DNA of 64,000 nucleotides from Phaeobacter gallaeciensis DSM 26640 (GCF_000511385.1 NC_023137.1:3045001-3109000), one strand, 5' to 3'; counted from the stretch's first letter, positions 26,512 to 36,516 are shown. The notes: generated from the letters alone by a model not told the origin. Numbers and translations are program-made.

Positions 26512-27834
26512 CTATTCAATCAGCGCACCCGCCAGCGAGTTGGCACCGGAGGACAGGATCCGCACACGGGCGAGATCCCCGATGGCCCGGTCACAATCCG
26601 CGACATGGACCGCGTGCAGGTAATCGGATTTCCCAACCATCTGGCCCGGGAACCGCCCTGCCTTCTCAAACAACACGGTGACGTCACGATCTACCATGCT
26701 GTCCTGAACCTCGCGTTGCTGCTTTGTCAGCAGGGCCTGCAATCGTTGAAGCCGATCGTCTGCCTCTTGCGGGTCAACCTGGGTACGTTCCGCCGCCGGG
26801 GTCCCGGGGCGAGTTGAGTATTTGAAGGAATAGGCGGTGCCGTATTTCACTTCTTCCACCAGATCCAATGTTGCTTGGAAATCCTCTTCGGTCTCTTCCG
26901 GAAAGCCGACGATAAAATCGCCGGAGATCAGGATATCAGGCCGCGCGGCGCGGATGCGCTCGATCAGGCGCAGATAGCTTTCGGCGGTATGGGCACGATT
27001 CATCCGCTTCAGGATTTTGTCGGACCCTGCCTGCACAGGCAGGTGCAGATAGGGCATCAGTTTGGCACAGGTGCCATGCGCCTCGATCAGGTCATCCTGC
27101 ATATCGTTGGGATGCGAGGTTGTGAAACGGATACGCTCCAGCCCATCTACCTTGTCCAGCTCCCAGATCAGCTGCGCCAGCGTCATGTCGCCATTGGGGC
27201 CAGCCCCGTGATATGCGTTCACGTTCTGGCCCAAGAGAGTGATTTCGCGCACACCACGCTCCACCAGATCCTGCGCCTCTCGCAGGATGCGGTCTGCCGG
27301 GCGTGAGACCTCGGCACCGCGGGTGTAGGGCACCACGCAGAAGGCACAGAATTTGTCGCAGCCTTCCTGCACCGTCAGAAACGCGGTTGGGCCACGTTTG
27401 GCTTTGGGGCGGTTCTTCAGCTTCTCGAACTTGTCTTCCTCGGGGAAATCGGTGTCGAGCACCTTTTCGCCGGTCCGTGCCTTCGCCTCCATCTCCGGCA
27501 AGCGATGATAGCTTTGCGGGCCCACCACCAGATCGACCAACGGCTGTCGGCGCATGATTTCCTGGCCTTCTGCCTGCGCAACGCAGCCTGCAACGCCGAT
27601 CTTCAAATCCGGTTTCTCCGCCTTGAGCCCCTTGAAGCGGCCCAGTTCGGAATAGACTTTCTCGGCGGCCTTCTCCCGGATATGGCAGGTGTTCAGCAAG
27701 ATCATATCGGCGTCATCAGCCGATTTCGTCTCTACATACCCCTCACCGCCCAGCGCCTCGGCCATGCGTTCACTGTCATAGACATTCATCTGACAGCCAT
27801 AGGTCTTGATAAACAGCTTCTTCGGGGCGCTCAT
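26512..27834 (-). CDS. miaB: tRNA-2-methylthio-N6-dimethylallyladenosine synthase
   Basis: A 440-residue radical-SAM methylthiotransferase: UPF0004 domain with [25 protein letters not shown] and the third Cys in GVAGCVAQ, then the radical-SAM cluster [15 protein letters not shown] near residue 155, and a C-terminal TRAM domain. It converts i6A37 to ms2i6A37 in tRNAs. The start at 27834 ([13 protein letters not shown]) fits the family; earlier in-frame codons do not. It precedes phoH-ybeY-corC-lnt as in other Alphaproteobacteria, here separated by the two envelope genes. Confidence 0.97.
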   Translation of the reverse strand: MSAPKKLFIKTYGCQMNVYDSERMAEALGGEGYVETKSADDADMILLNTCHIREKAAEKVYSELGRFKGLKAEKPDLKIGVAGCVAQAEGQEIMRRQPLVDLVVGPQSYHRLPEMEAKARTGEKVLDTDFPEEDKFEKLKNRPKAKRGPTAFLTVQEGCDKFCAFCVVPYTRGAEVSRPADRILREAQDLVERGVREITLLGQNVNAYHGAGPNGDMTLAQLIWELDKVDGLERIRFTTSHPNDMQDDLIEAHGTCAKLMPYLHLPVQAGSDKILKRMNRAHTAESYLRLIERIRAARPDILISGDFIVGFPEETEEDFQATLDLVEEVKYGTAYSFKYSTRPGTPAAERTQVDPQEADDRLQRLQALLTKQQREVQDSMVDRDVTVLFEKAGRFPGQMVGKSDYLHAVHVADCDRAIGDLARVRILSSGANSLAGALIE

Positions 27835-27977
27835 GGGGACAACCTTTTCAGCGGAGGGGTCGCAACAGCGGCGTGGCATAGCCCGAAACGGCTCTGCTTG
27901 CAATGCCGCCCCGATTACCCGATTTTAGCAGCAACCGCCAGATAAGGGCGTCGGCAAAGAGCAGCAGGCAATCGGAT

Positions 27978-28847
27978 ATGATGCATTCATCACTCGAGGG
28001 ATTTCTCGAACATGCCAAAACGGCCCTGACAAAAGGGCCTGTCGCTCTGATCTTTGTCGAGGACAAGGTTGAGATCGCAACAACCCTGCGCCACCATCTT
28101 GATCTAGGCTTTGCGACTGTCGTGGTGTTTATGCCCGATGCCTTTGATATCCCCTATGATCTGGAAACACGCATCGAGCGCGTACCGTATGATTGCAGCA
28201 GGCGGGATACCGTGTTTGAAGCCATAAACAAAGTCATCGCGGCCGCCGCACCCGGATGTTGGCTCTACTACTGTTATAACGCTGAATACCTGTTCTACCC
28301 CTTCTGCGAGAGCCGGAACGTTGTGGAATTGCTAGGTTTTCATGCCGAAGAACGCCGTGACGCGATGCTGAGTTATGTTATCGATCTCTATGCGGGGGAT
28401 CTTGCGGCAGCGCCGAACGGAGTTTCGTTGGACACTGCACATTTGGACAAATCCGGCTACTATGCCCAATCCCGCAACGATCCGCAGACTGGTCACCCGC
28501 TGGACCGTCAGCTGGATTTCTACGGCGGCGTGCGCTGGCGGTATGAGGAACATATTCCGGCGGCCAGTCGCAAGATCGACCGGATTTCACTATTTCGCGC
28601 CAAACCTGACCTGCATCTGTTCGACGATCACCGCTTTAGCGAGCCCGAGTACAACACCTACGCCTGCCCCTGGCATCACAATCTGACGGCGGCCATCTGC
28701 TCCTTTCGGACGGCAAAAGCGCTGAAACGCAATCCCGGATCCTCCTTTGAGATTGATAACTTTCGCTGGCATAATTCTGCGCCGTTTGACTGGCACTCGC
28801 GCCAGCTTCTTGATCTGGGGCTGATGGAACCGGGGCAGTGGTTCTGA
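27978..28847 (+). CDS. Conserved-looking protein of unknown function
   Basis: A 289-residue soluble protein with no signal peptide or membrane segment. I do not recognise a named domain. The first half alternates strands and helices with hydrophobic strands such as PVALIFVEDK and ATVVVFMP, suggesting an alpha/beta nucleotide- or sugar-binding fold; the second half is rich in Trp, Tyr, His and Asp (KIDRISLFRAKPDLHLFDDH, TYACPWHHNLTAAICSF). A glycosyltransferase-like fold is possible but not shown. The ATG pair at 27978/27981 begins a sensible N-terminus; 25 further codons are open upstream. It is divergent from miaB and convergent with the PhyH gene. Confidence 0.7.
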   Translation: MMHSSLEGFLEHAKTALTKGPVALIFVEDKVEIATTLRHHLDLGFATVVVFMPDAFDIPYDLETRIERVPYDCSRRDTVFEAINKVIAAAAPGCWLYYCYNAEYLFYPFCESRNVVELLGFHAEERRDAMLSYVIDLYAGDLAAAPNGVSLDTAHLDKSGYYAQSRNDPQTGHPLDRQLDFYGGVRWRYEEHIPAASRKIDRISLFRAKPDLHLFDDHRFSEPEYNTYACPWHHNLTAAICSFRTAKALKRNPGSSFEIDNFRWHNSAPFDWHSRQLLDLGLMEPGQWF

Positions 28848-28886
28848 AGGTCTGAGCCGTCACGCCGCCTCAGACCCTGATACCCG

Positions 28887-29684
28887 TCAGCGCTGCAACA
28901 GAACCGGAAACCAATCCTCGCGCAGAAGCTGACCCGGTGTCATCTCATGGCCGGGATATGGCGGCGACGTCGGTCCAGGCCGTTCGATGTAGCGCGCATC
29001 ATCTCCGACAAGACGCAGCGAAAAGGCACGACGACGGGAGCTGCTGGTATTGGCGCGCGCGCCATGCAGGGTGCGATAATTGAATGCGACCGCATCACCC
29101 GGCTGCATCTCCCATTCTTTGACTGTCATGCCTTCAGCATCTGGATCCGGAACCGGCATGTACTGCCCCTCATCGGCAAAGAACCCTTCTTCAGACACCC
29201 ACCGTGTCGGCAGGACCTCTTTCTCCCACCGGTGAGAGCCCGCGACACAACGCAGTGATGCATCCGTGACCGGATCAAGCGGTGACCAGAAGCTTATGGT
29301 TTGCTGACCTTCAACAAAATAGTAGGGTCCGTCCTGATGCCAGGGTGTCGCCATGGAGGTGCCCGGCTCCTTCACCAAGACATGATCATGAAACATCTGA
29401 ACGCGTTTGGACTGCATCAGATCTGCCGCCACCTCGGCGACGGGTGAGTGTTTGATCGCCTCTTCGAACTGAGGGATGCGGGTCCAGTTGCAATAGTCGT
29501 CAAAGAAACGCCCTGTCTGGCCCTTTTTTTCGTTATTCGAAGCATAGGGGCCCGGCTCGGCCATATTGGCCTCCACGCCGTCACGGAGAAGCTCCACCTG
29601 CTCCGCGAAGAGCCCGCGGATCAGCACCACGCCGTCACGTTGGAACTGATCGATATGATCCTGAGTAATGAGGGGATGAGGCAT
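28887..29684 (-). CDS. Phytanoyl-CoA dioxygenase (PhyH) family protein
   Basis: A 265-residue Fe(II)/2-oxoglutarate oxygenase. The iron-binding His-x-Asp is in ATPWHQDGPYYF near residue 118 and the distal His in NYRTLHGARAN near 203, followed by an Arg-rich segment that can bind 2-oxoglutarate. The family hydroxylates lipids, amino acids, ectoine or natural products, so the substrate is open. It is divergent from a LysR regulator across 125 bases, which suggests that this regulator controls it. Confidence 0.85.
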   Translation of the reverse strand: MPHPLITQDHIDQFQRDGVVLIRGLFAEQVELLRDGVEANMAEPGPYASNNEKKGQTGRFFDDYCNWTRIPQFEEAIKHSPVAEVAADLMQSKRVQMFHDHVLVKEPGTSMATPWHQDGPYYFVEGQQTISFWSPLDPVTDASLRCVAGSHRWEKEVLPTRWVSEEGFFADEGQYMPVPDPDAEGMTVKEWEMQPGDAVAFNYRTLHGARANTSSSRRRAFSLRLVGDDARYIERPGPTSPPYPGHEMTPGQLLREDWFPVLLQR

Positions 29685-29809
29685 GGGGATAGTCCTTGAG
29701 ATCGAAATTCTGGGCTGCGACGGCTGGCGAAGTGCCCCACTTGCCTTCGATCTTGCGCACAGAGGTTACGCATGCTCAAATAATATCTTAATATGCAAAA
29801 AATAATCTG
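29685..29809. promoter_or_regulatory. Divergent control region between the PhyH gene and a LysR gene
   Basis: 125 bases. The half next to the LysR gene is unusually AT-rich (29775-29809, with ATAATATCTTAATATG), and would be a natural place for LysR binding and both promoters. I could not define a clean T-N11-A box. Confidence 0.4.
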
Positions 29810-30718
29810 ATGTTATATCTAACACTGCGCCACTACGAATACGTCTGCGCAATTGCGCAGCATGGCAGCCTCTCAGCGGCCGCAGCGGCGGTGCATGTCA
29901 GTCAGCCAGCCCTGTCCACCGCACTCGCGCGGATTGAGGCGCAGTTGGGGGAGACCTTGTTTCTACGCCGTCGTGGCGCTGCGGTGGTTCTCACACCGCA
30001 GGGACGCAGTTTCGCAGCACGCGCGCAAGTGCTGCTGGAGCAGGCTTCACGGTTGGAACGTCAAGGTAGCGAGGATGCGACCGGCCAGCAGCTGACGGTT
30101 GGCTGGTTTACTGACCTCGCGCCATTCCTGCTCGCCCCCGCTCTCAAGCGCCTTCGCGCTGCACTTCCGGGTGTCGCGATCCGTTATAAGGTCGACCATT
30201 TTGAACCACTGATCGCCGCAATGGTTGCCGGGGATGTTGACTTGGCCGTCAGCTACGACCTGGGCGTGGACGCCAGCTTCATGCGCCAGGAGCTGTCACG
30301 CCGGTCGCCCGTTGCACTGCTGTCGCCCTGCCATCCGCTGGCAGGGCGGGATCACCTGTCGCTAGCAGATCTCGCTGAGCAACCGCTGATTCTATCAGAA
30401 GAGGGGCACTCCGTGCGCCATATGCTTGGGTTATTCAAATCTATCGGCACCCTGCCCCGTATCGCCCACCGCGCCGCATCGGTGGAGCTGTTGTGCAGCT
30501 TGGCCGCCCACGGCGAGGGCATTGGCATCACCTACAGCAGGCCACCCGGCACAAATTCTTACGATGGGCCCGGATTGGTCTCGGTTCCGGTCAGTAACAC
30601 CTCTGCGGAAGAGCCTCTTGTGCTGATCAGCCACAGCCGTCCTGCCCTCGGCAGCGTGATACAACGCGCACAAGGTATTTTGGCAGACGTGATAACGGCT
30701 AGCTCACCGGATCAGTGA
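29810..30718 (+). CDS. LysR-family transcriptional regulator
   Basis: A 302-residue regulator: winged helix-turn-helix at residues 1-60 with GSLSAAAAAVHVSQPALSTALARIE, and a periplasmic-binding-like effector domain from about 90 onward. The N-terminus begins with the typical LTLRHYEYVCAIAQ. There is no clear Shine-Dalgarno before its ATG, so translation may start leaderless or weakly. Position suggests control of the divergent PhyH oxygenase; the effector is unknown. Confidence 0.9.
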   Translation: MLYLTLRHYEYVCAIAQHGSLSAAAAAVHVSQPALSTALARIEAQLGETLFLRRRGAAVVLTPQGRSFAARAQVLLEQASRLERQGSEDATGQQLTVGWFTDLAPFLLAPALKRLRAALPGVAIRYKVDHFEPLIAAMVAGDVDLAVSYDLGVDASFMRQELSRRSPVALLSPCHPLAGRDHLSLADLAEQPLILSEEGHSVRHMLGLFKSIGTLPRIAHRAASVELLCSLAAHGEGIGITYSRPPGTNSYDGPGLVSVPVSNTSAEEPLVLISHSRPALGSVIQRAQGILADVITASSPDQ

Positions 30719-30724
30719 AGGTCT

Positions 30725-31141
30725 TCAGATCTTGCGCAGGCGGATCACAACATCAACGGATGCAATTTCAACCCCCTGAGGTGCCGCAGGAAGGCTCTTG
30801 ATCACCAACTGGTCGGATGGTGCATCTGACAAACGCCCCTCATCCTCCCAATAGAAGTGGGGATGATCGTGCGTATTGGTGTCAAAATAGCTTTTGGAGC
30901 CATCCACCGTGATTTCCTGCAACACACCAGCATCGCAAAACGCGCGGAGCGTATTGTAGACGGTGGCAAGGGACACAGCAGCGCCTTTGTCCTTCGCCGC
31001 ATCAAACAGGCTTTCAGCGGTGACATGGCGATGCTTGCCATCGCCCACGAGCAATTCTGCCAGCGCCACCCTCTGACGGGTCGGACGCAATCCGGCTGTT
31101 TCCAGCCAGTTGGTAGCGATATCTGCGGGTGTTGGCGTCAT
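30725..31141 (-). CDS. irr: Iron response regulator Irr (Fur superfamily)
   Basis: A 138-residue Fur-family protein. It has the Irr-type N-terminus GLRPTRQRVALAELL, the DNA-recognition helix VSLATVYNTLRAF and the His-rich stretch TNTHDHPHFYWEDEG, which fits the haem/iron-sensing His cluster of Irr. It lacks the CxxC zinc motifs of classical Fur. Irr represses or activates iron and haem genes when iron is low. The ATG at 31141 fits the family; an 11-codon extension to 31174 exists. It is divergent from fabA across a 235-base region. Confidence 0.88.
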   Translation of the reverse strand: MTPTPADIATNWLETAGLRPTRQRVALAELLVGDGKHRHVTAESLFDAAKDKGAAVSLATVYNTLRAFCDAGVLQEITVDGSKSYFDTNTHDHPHFYWEDEGRLSDAPSDQLVIKSLPAAPQGVEIASVDVVIRLRKI

Positions 31142-31376
31142 AAAGCAGGTCCTGCATAGCGTTGCTGGGCCCATTTATAGGCCGAAAGGGCCACTGTATT
31201 CAATTCAATTTGCGCGGCGTCAGCATCTCCTCCTAGACTGTTACAGTTGAAAAACCTGAAGGCCACAGGCGGGATGCCCGTTGCCCCGCTGCGCCCGGAA
31301 CCCTTGCAGGAGAGTCGAAACGGGTGCTACAGGGGGCCAGATAGACGATGATAACATAGGCAGGAGAAGCGCCAGC
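31142..31376. promoter_or_regulatory. Divergent control region between irr and fabA
   Basis: 235 bases. Noted elements: the palindrome ACTGTTACAGT (31237-31247), repeated TTCAATTCAATTT around 31199-31211, and a GCGGG-ATG-CCCGT hairpin near 31270. The fabA ribosome site AGGAGA lies before the ATG. I do not see a match to the Irr consensus (TTTAGAA-type inverted repeat), so mutual control is not shown. Confidence 0.4.
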
Positions 31377-31886
31377 ATGGCCGATTACCCCAGCAGCTTT
31401 GACAAAGACGATTTGCTAAAATGCGCCAGAGGCGAGCTGTTTGGCCCCGGCAATGCGCAGCTGCCCGCCCCTCCCATGCTAATGATGGATCGCATCACCG
31501 ATGTGTCCGCAGATGGCGGCGCCCATGGCAAAGGTCACATTACAGCCGAGTTCGACATCACCCCTGAGCTGTGGTTCTTCGACTGCCACTTTCCCGGCAA
31601 CCCGATCATGCCCGGCTGTCTTGGTCTTGATGGCCTCTGGCAGCTGACCGGCTTTAACCTCGGTTGGCGCGGCTGGCAGGGGCGTGGCTATGCATTGGGT
31701 GTTGGTGAGGTCAAATTGACCGGCATGGTGCGCCCGGATCGCAAGCTACTGACCTACAAGATCGACTTCACCAAGGCGATCCAGACCCGCCGCCTGACCA
31801 TGGGTGTTGCCGATGGGATCGTCGAGGCAGATGGCGAAGTCATCTACCAGGTCAAAGACATGAAGGTGGCCCTGTCCGAGAGCTGA
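31377..31886 (+). CDS. fabA: 3-hydroxydecanoyl-ACP dehydratase/isomerase
   Basis: A 169-residue hot-dog-fold enzyme. The active-site His lies in [19 protein letters not shown] near residue 70, and the catalytic Asp in the LDGLWQL context near 84. It dehydrates 3-hydroxydecanoyl-ACP and isomerises the product to the cis-3 form, the branch point for unsaturated fatty acids. The start at 31377 has AGGAGAAG upstream; the earlier open frame is not conserved. It heads the fabA-fabB-fabI operon. Confidence 0.97.
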   Translation: MADYPSSFDKDDLLKCARGELFGPGNAQLPAPPMLMMDRITDVSADGGAHGKGHITAEFDITPELWFFDCHFPGNPIMPGCLGLDGLWQLTGFNLGWRGWQGRGYALGVGEVKLTGMVRPDRKLLTYKIDFTKAIQTRRLTMGVADGIVEADGEVIYQVKDMKVALSES

Positions 31887-31934
31887 TCGACAGCTTTCCT
31901 CTGGCCCCCTTGAAACAGCATAGGAGTACGCAGC

Positions 31935-33164
31935 ATGCGTCGTGTCGTCGTCACCGGTCTGGGCATCGTCTCGTCCATCGGGAACAATGCCGAAGAGGTC
32001 CTGACCTCTCTCAAAGCTGGAAAATCCGGCATCGAAGCCAGCCCTGAAATGGCGGAACATGGCTTTCGCAGCCAGATCGCAGGCACGCTCAAGCTGAATG
32101 TGGCAGATCATGTCGACAAACGCACCCTGCGCTTCATGGGCGCGGGCGCGGCCTATGCTCATATCGCGATGAGCCAGGCGATTGCGGATGCCGGTCTGTC
32201 CGACGATCAGGTGGTGAATGAGCGCACCGGCCTTGTTGCAGGCTCTGGTGGCCCATCTACATCCGCCATGCTGACAGCGCATCAAACCGTTCTAAAAACC
32301 GGCGCGACCAAGCGTATCGGGCCGTTTGCAGTGCCCAAATGTATGTCCTCCACTATCTCTGCCAACCTGGCGACGGCGTTCAAGATCAAGGGCATCAACT
32401 ACTCCATCACGTCCGCCTGCTCCACCTCGCTGCATTGCATCGGCAACGCAGCCGAGCAGATCATGATGGGCAAACAAGATGTGATGTTTGCCGGCGGCGG
32501 CGAGGAACTGGACTGGACGCTTTCGTGCCTGTTCGACGCGATGGGCGCGATGTCGTCGAAATATAACGACACACCGGAGAAAGCCTCGCGTGCCTTCGAT
32601 CAGGATCGCGACGGGTTTGTGATTTCCGGCGGCGGTGGCATTGTTGTGCTGGAAGATCTGGATCACGCCTTGGCCCGCGGTGCCAAGATTTATGCCGAGG
32701 TAACCGGTTTTGCGGCGACATCGGATGGCCACGACATGGTCGCCCCCTCCGGAGAAGGTGGCGAACGCGCCATGCGGCTGGCTCTGCAGTCCCTGCCTGA
32801 CGGCCGCAAAGTAGACTACATCAATGCCCATGGGACCTCGACCCCGGTTGGCGACGTCGGCGAGATCGAAGCGGCCCGGCGGGTCTTCGGTGCGGGCAAG
32901 GTTCCCCCGATCTCCTCAACCAAATCGATGACCGGTCACGCACAGGGCGCGGCTGGAGCGCTGGAAGCAATCTTCTGCCTGCTGATGCTGGACAACGACT
33001 TCATCACCCCGTCGATCAACGTCGACACCCTGGCCGAAGGCATTGAGCCCGCAGAGGTCGCAACACAACTGGTGGAAAACGCCGGTCTGGACAGCGTGAT
33101 GACCAACAGCTTCGGCTTTGGTGGCACCAATGGCTCAATGGTTTTGAGCAAATACAAAGGATAA
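31935..33164 (+). CDS. fabB: Beta-ketoacyl-ACP synthase I
   Basis: A 409-residue KAS I thiolase-fold enzyme. The nucleophile Cys is in TSACSTSLHC near residue 163, the two catalytic His in NAHGTSTPVGD near 298 and TGHAQGAAG near 333. It extends unsaturated acyl-ACP with malonyl-ACP. It follows fabA by 48 bases with TAGGAG before its ATG and is followed by fabI six bases after its stop; together they form the anaerobic-type unsaturated fatty acid route. Confidence 0.97.
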   Translation: MRRVVVTGLGIVSSIGNNAEEVLTSLKAGKSGIEASPEMAEHGFRSQIAGTLKLNVADHVDKRTLRFMGAGAAYAHIAMSQAIADAGLSDDQVVNERTGLVAGSGGPSTSAMLTAHQTVLKTGATKRIGPFAVPKCMSSTISANLATAFKIKGINYSITSACSTSLHCIGNAAEQIMMGKQDVMFAGGGEELDWTLSCLFDAMGAMSSKYNDTPEKASRAFDQDRDGFVISGGGGIVVLEDLDHALARGAKIYAEVTGFAATSDGHDMVAPSGEGGERAMRLALQSLPDGRKVDYINAHGTSTPVGDVGEIEAARRVFGAGKVPPISSTKSMTGHAQGAAGALEAIFCLLMLDNDFITPSINVDTLAEGIEPAEVATQLVENAGLDSVMTNSFGFGGTNGSMVLSKYKG

Positions 33165-33170
33165 CGGCGT

Positions 33171-33962
33171 ATGTCAGGAGTATTGACGGGCAAGCGTGGC
33201 CTAATCATGGGGGTCGCCAACGATCGTTCGATCGCTTGGGGTATCGCCAAGGCCATGGCTGAGGCCGGAGCAGACCTGGCCTTTACCTATCAGGGTGAGG
33301 CATTCGGCAAGCGTCTTGAGCCTCTGGCTCAGAGCGTTGGCAGCGATTTCATGGTCGATGTCGATGTGACTGACGACGCCTCACTCGACAGGGCCTTCGA
33401 ACAGCTGTCTGCACGCTGGGATAGCCTTGATTTTGTCGTTCATGCCATCGCCTATTCGGACAAAGCAGAGCTGACCGGGCGGTTCCTTGATACCAGCCGC
33501 GAGAACTTCAAGAACTCGATGGATATCTCGGCCTACTCCTTCGTTGAGGTCGCGCGCCGCGCCTATCCGCTGATGAAGGATGCGGGCGGTACTCTACTGA
33601 CGTTGACTTATCAGGGGTCAAACCGTGTCGTCCCCAACTACAACGTCATGGGCGTCGCCAAGGCAGCGTTGGAAAGCGCCACGCGCTATCTGGCCAATGA
33701 CCTCGGCCCTGAGGGCATTCGCGTTAACGCGATTTCTCCCGGCCCGATGAAAACCTTGGCCGGCGCCGCCATCGGCGGTGCGCGCAAAACCTTCAAGCAT
33801 ACCGCTCAGAATGCACCAATGCGGGACAATGCAACGCTGGAAGCCGTTGGTGGGACAGCTGTCTACCTCGCTTCTGACGCCGGAGCCTGCACCACCGGTG
33901 AAGTCATTCGCGTCGACGGGGGATTTCACGTTCTTGGAATGCCGCAGCAGGACAATCTCTGA
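33171..33962 (+). CDS. fabI: Enoyl-ACP reductase (FabI, SDR type)
   Basis: A 263-residue SDR-fold enzyme with the FabI hallmarks: LIMGVANDRSIAWGIA for NADH binding at residues 11-27, LTYQGSNRVVPNYNVMGVAKAALE with the catalytic Tyr and Lys spaced as Tyr-x6-Lys near 148-164. It reduces trans-2-enoyl-ACP in the last elongation step and is the triclosan-target family. It is the third gene of fabA-fabB-fabI and ends at a terminator. Its proximity suggests dedicated balance with FabA/FabB. Confidence 0.96.
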   Translation: MSGVLTGKRGLIMGVANDRSIAWGIAKAMAEAGADLAFTYQGEAFGKRLEPLAQSVGSDFMVDVDVTDDASLDRAFEQLSARWDSLDFVVHAIAYSDKAELTGRFLDTSRENFKNSMDISAYSFVEVARRAYPLMKDAGGTLLTLTYQGSNRVVPNYNVMGVAKAALESATRYLANDLGPEGIRVNAISPGPMKTLAGAAIGGARKTFKHTAQNAPMRDNATLEAVGGTAVYLASDAGACTTGEVIRVDGGFHVLGMPQQDNL

Positions 33963-33992
33963 ACGCTGCCTCACTTTCTGGACAACGATTGA

Positions 33993-34018
33993 AGGGCACC
34001 CGTTACGGTGCCCTTTTT
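33993..34018 (+). terminator. Rho-independent terminator after fabI
   Basis: AGGGCACC, loop CGTTAC, GGTGCCCT, then a T-run. Confidence 0.92.
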
Positions 34019-34052
34019 CGTTTAGCTGTGCTGTTTATGGGGGGGGTCGGTC

Positions 34053-35126
34053 CTACTGTGCTGCTGACAATTCTGCCGTAAGCTGCTGCATGAGATCTGC
34101 CGTCGGCATCGGGCGCGCGGCTGCCGCGCCCTGCCCCGCCCATTGCGCACCATATCCGGCTTCCCCTGCCTGTTTGGCGGCAGCGTTCAGCGCCTTCCCC
34201 GCATCGTATGCAATCGGGTAATCCGGGATCATTTCGGGGTCGACCCTGCTCGCCCAGTCGGTAAATCGGTTGCTCAGGCAGCGCGCAGGTCTGCCTGAAA
34301 TCGCCGCGGTCATCTCGGTTTTCGGATCATCCGCCAACAAAGCGTCCCTATAGCCCGCATCGGCGCTGCTTTCCGGGCAGGCGATAAATACCGTACCCAG
34401 CTGCGCCGCCACCGCTCCTGCGGCAAGCGCCCCCGCAATATCAGCGCCGGTCATCAGCCCACCAGCAGCAACCACCGGCAGGTTTAACTCTGTAACCAAA
34501 CCGCGAACCAGCTCCAACGTGCCAAGCCGCTCATCCCTGCCCCTGGGGTCAAAGACACCCCGATGCCCCCCGGCCTCCCAGCCCTGTGCAACAACAACAT
34601 CGATGCCTGCCTCCTCCAGCATCTTGGCCTCCACCAGAGATGTTGCAGTGGCCATCAAGAGGATACCTGATGATTTCAATGCCGCTATTACCTGATGCGG
34701 CGGCAGGCCAAAATGAAAGCTGACAACAGCAGGCCGACGCGTCAGCAGCATCGCCTGCATATCTGTATCAACATTAAAACTGGTGTAGATTTCGCGCAGC
34801 TCCTTCGGCGGCGTGGTCTGGAAGACTTCAAACACAGGTGCGAGATGCCGGAGCCACACCGATTCTCGTTGACGGTCAGACACCGCAGGGTGATGGCAAA
34901 AAACATTGATATTAAATGGCTTATCCGTCAGCGCAGCCGTCTGGCGTATCATCGCCTCGGCTCCGCCCACAGATGCCGCACCAATGCCCAAAGCACCTAA
35001 CCCGCCTGCATTGCTGACGGCAGCGGCCATGTCTGGTGTACTGACGCCCGCCATCGGTGATTGCAGGATCGGCAAGGATATTCCAAGGCGATCCATAAAG
35101 GCTTCTGAAGTAGAAAATTTGGCCAT
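34053..35126 (-). CDS. Nitronate monooxygenase-like FMN oxidoreductase
   Basis: A 357-residue TIM-barrel flavoprotein. The N-terminus LGISLPILQSPMAGVSTPDMAAAVSNAG-type FMN site starts near residue 14, AQGWEAGGHRG near 180 holds the phosphate site and the candidate catalytic His, and AAGGLMTGADIAGALAAGA near 215 is conserved. The family (NMO / 2-nitropropane dioxygenase, and enoyl-ACP reductase FabK relatives) oxidises nitronates such as propionate 3-nitronate. It converges with fabI. Because FabK is related, a lipid role is a weaker alternative. Confidence 0.85.
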   Translation of the reverse strand: MAKFSTSEAFMDRLGISLPILQSPMAGVSTPDMAAAVSNAGGLGALGIGAASVGGAEAMIRQTAALTDKPFNINVFCHHPAVSDRQRESVWLRHLAPVFEVFQTTPPKELREIYTSFNVDTDMQAMLLTRRPAVVSFHFGLPPHQVIAALKSSGILLMATATSLVEAKMLEEAGIDVVVAQGWEAGGHRGVFDPRGRDERLGTLELVRGLVTELNLPVVAAGGLMTGADIAGALAAGAVAAQLGTVFIACPESSADAGYRDALLADDPKTEMTAAISGRPARCLSNRFTDWASRVDPEMIPDYPIAYDAGKALNAAAKQAGEAGYGAQWAGQGAAAARPMPTADLMQQLTAELSAAQ

Positions 35127-35209
35127 GCCGTCCTCTTTCGCCTTAGATCGTTCCGCAGCAAAAGAGCCGGTTTGGTGAGGCGACGCAAGAGGCGCCACCT
35201 CCGCCGGCC

Positions 35210-35638
<429 letters not shown>

Positions 35639-35825
35639 GGGACCTCCAGTTGGTTTCACGTTACAAAGGCGCGCACAGTATAGGACCCACCCCTGATGTA
35701 AACCCAACCTACCAGCGCCCCGAACTGGTAGCGGTTTGTCACGGTATGCATCGCATTGTGGCTGGAATTAACGCCCGTTTTGCGCCTAGGCTAGCTCAAC
35801 CACAGGACACCGGACGGGAGACCCC

Positions 35826-36512
35826 ATGGCGATCACAACCTGTATCTTCGATGCGTATGGCACATTGTTCGACGTGACGGCGGCCGCACGACAAGCCGCC
35901 CATGAACCGGAGTTCCCACATCTGATTGATCATTGGGCCGAGCTGGCCAACCATTGGCGGCTGAAACAGCTACAATACACCTGGCTGCGCGCCATCACCA
36001 ACGCCCACACGGATTTCTGGCAGGTCACCCAAGACGGATTGGACTGGGCGATGGAAGCCACCGGACTTAGCGGGGATCCGCAGCTGAGAAAACGGTTGCT
36101 TGATCTCTATTGGCAACTTCAAGCCTATGAGGAGGTGCCGGAGATGCTACGCGCGCTCAAGGCAGCTGGCCTGCAGACAGCCATCCTGTCAAATGGGTCA
36201 CCCAAGATGCTGGAAGGTGCCGTCAACTCCGCCGGTGTGAGCGGGCTGCTGGATGATGTCTTATCCGTGGAGGCCGTCGGTGTTTTCAAACCCGCCGCAC
36301 AGGTTTACGATCTCGTCGGGAAACGGTTCAGCTGTCAGCGCAACGAAGTTCTGTTTGTGTCCTCCAACGGCTGGGACGCTGCAGGGGCGTCGGGGTATGG
36401 ATTTACCACAGCCTGGGTCAATCGTGGCGGCGAGCCAATGGATCGTCTGCCCTGGACGCCGCATCATGTGTTGAGCGATCTGAGCAGTATTCCGACATTA
36501 CTTGGGACATAA
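35826..36512 (+). CDS. HAD-superfamily type II haloacid dehalogenase-like hydrolase
   Basis: A 228-residue HAD enzyme of the L-2-haloacid dehalogenase branch: nucleophile Asp9 in IFDAYGTLFD, Ser in ILSNGSP near 118-123, Lys in GVFKPA near 152 and the acidic motif SNGWDAAGA near 176. The subfamily inverts L-2-haloacids to D-2-hydroxy acids. Sequence alone does not prove dehalogenation; other HAD hydrolases share these motifs. The next gene starts inside or just after its stop, so three genes run as one operon. Confidence 0.88.
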   Translation: MAITTCIFDAYGTLFDVTAAARQAAHEPEFPHLIDHWAELANHWRLKQLQYTWLRAITNAHTDFWQVTQDGLDWAMEATGLSGDPQLRKRLLDLYWQLQAYEEVPEMLRALKAAGLQTAILSNGSPKMLEGAVNSAGVSGLLDDVLSVEAVGVFKPAAQVYDLVGKRFSCQRNEVLFVSSNGWDAAGASGYGFTTAWVNRGGEPMDRLPWTPHHVLSDLSSIPTLLGT

Positions 36513-36516
36513 TCCT

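Noticed and set aside
31210-31376. Possible riboswitch in the fabA leader (GC-rich hairpins near 31265-31330)
   Set aside because: Compared with what I remember of cobalamin and glycine riboswitches; the conserved boxes are not present in order.
33993-34018. Bidirectional use of the fabI terminator for the nitronate monooxygenase gene
   Set aside because: On the minus strand the stem is followed by TTCAATCG, too poor in T to count as a terminator.
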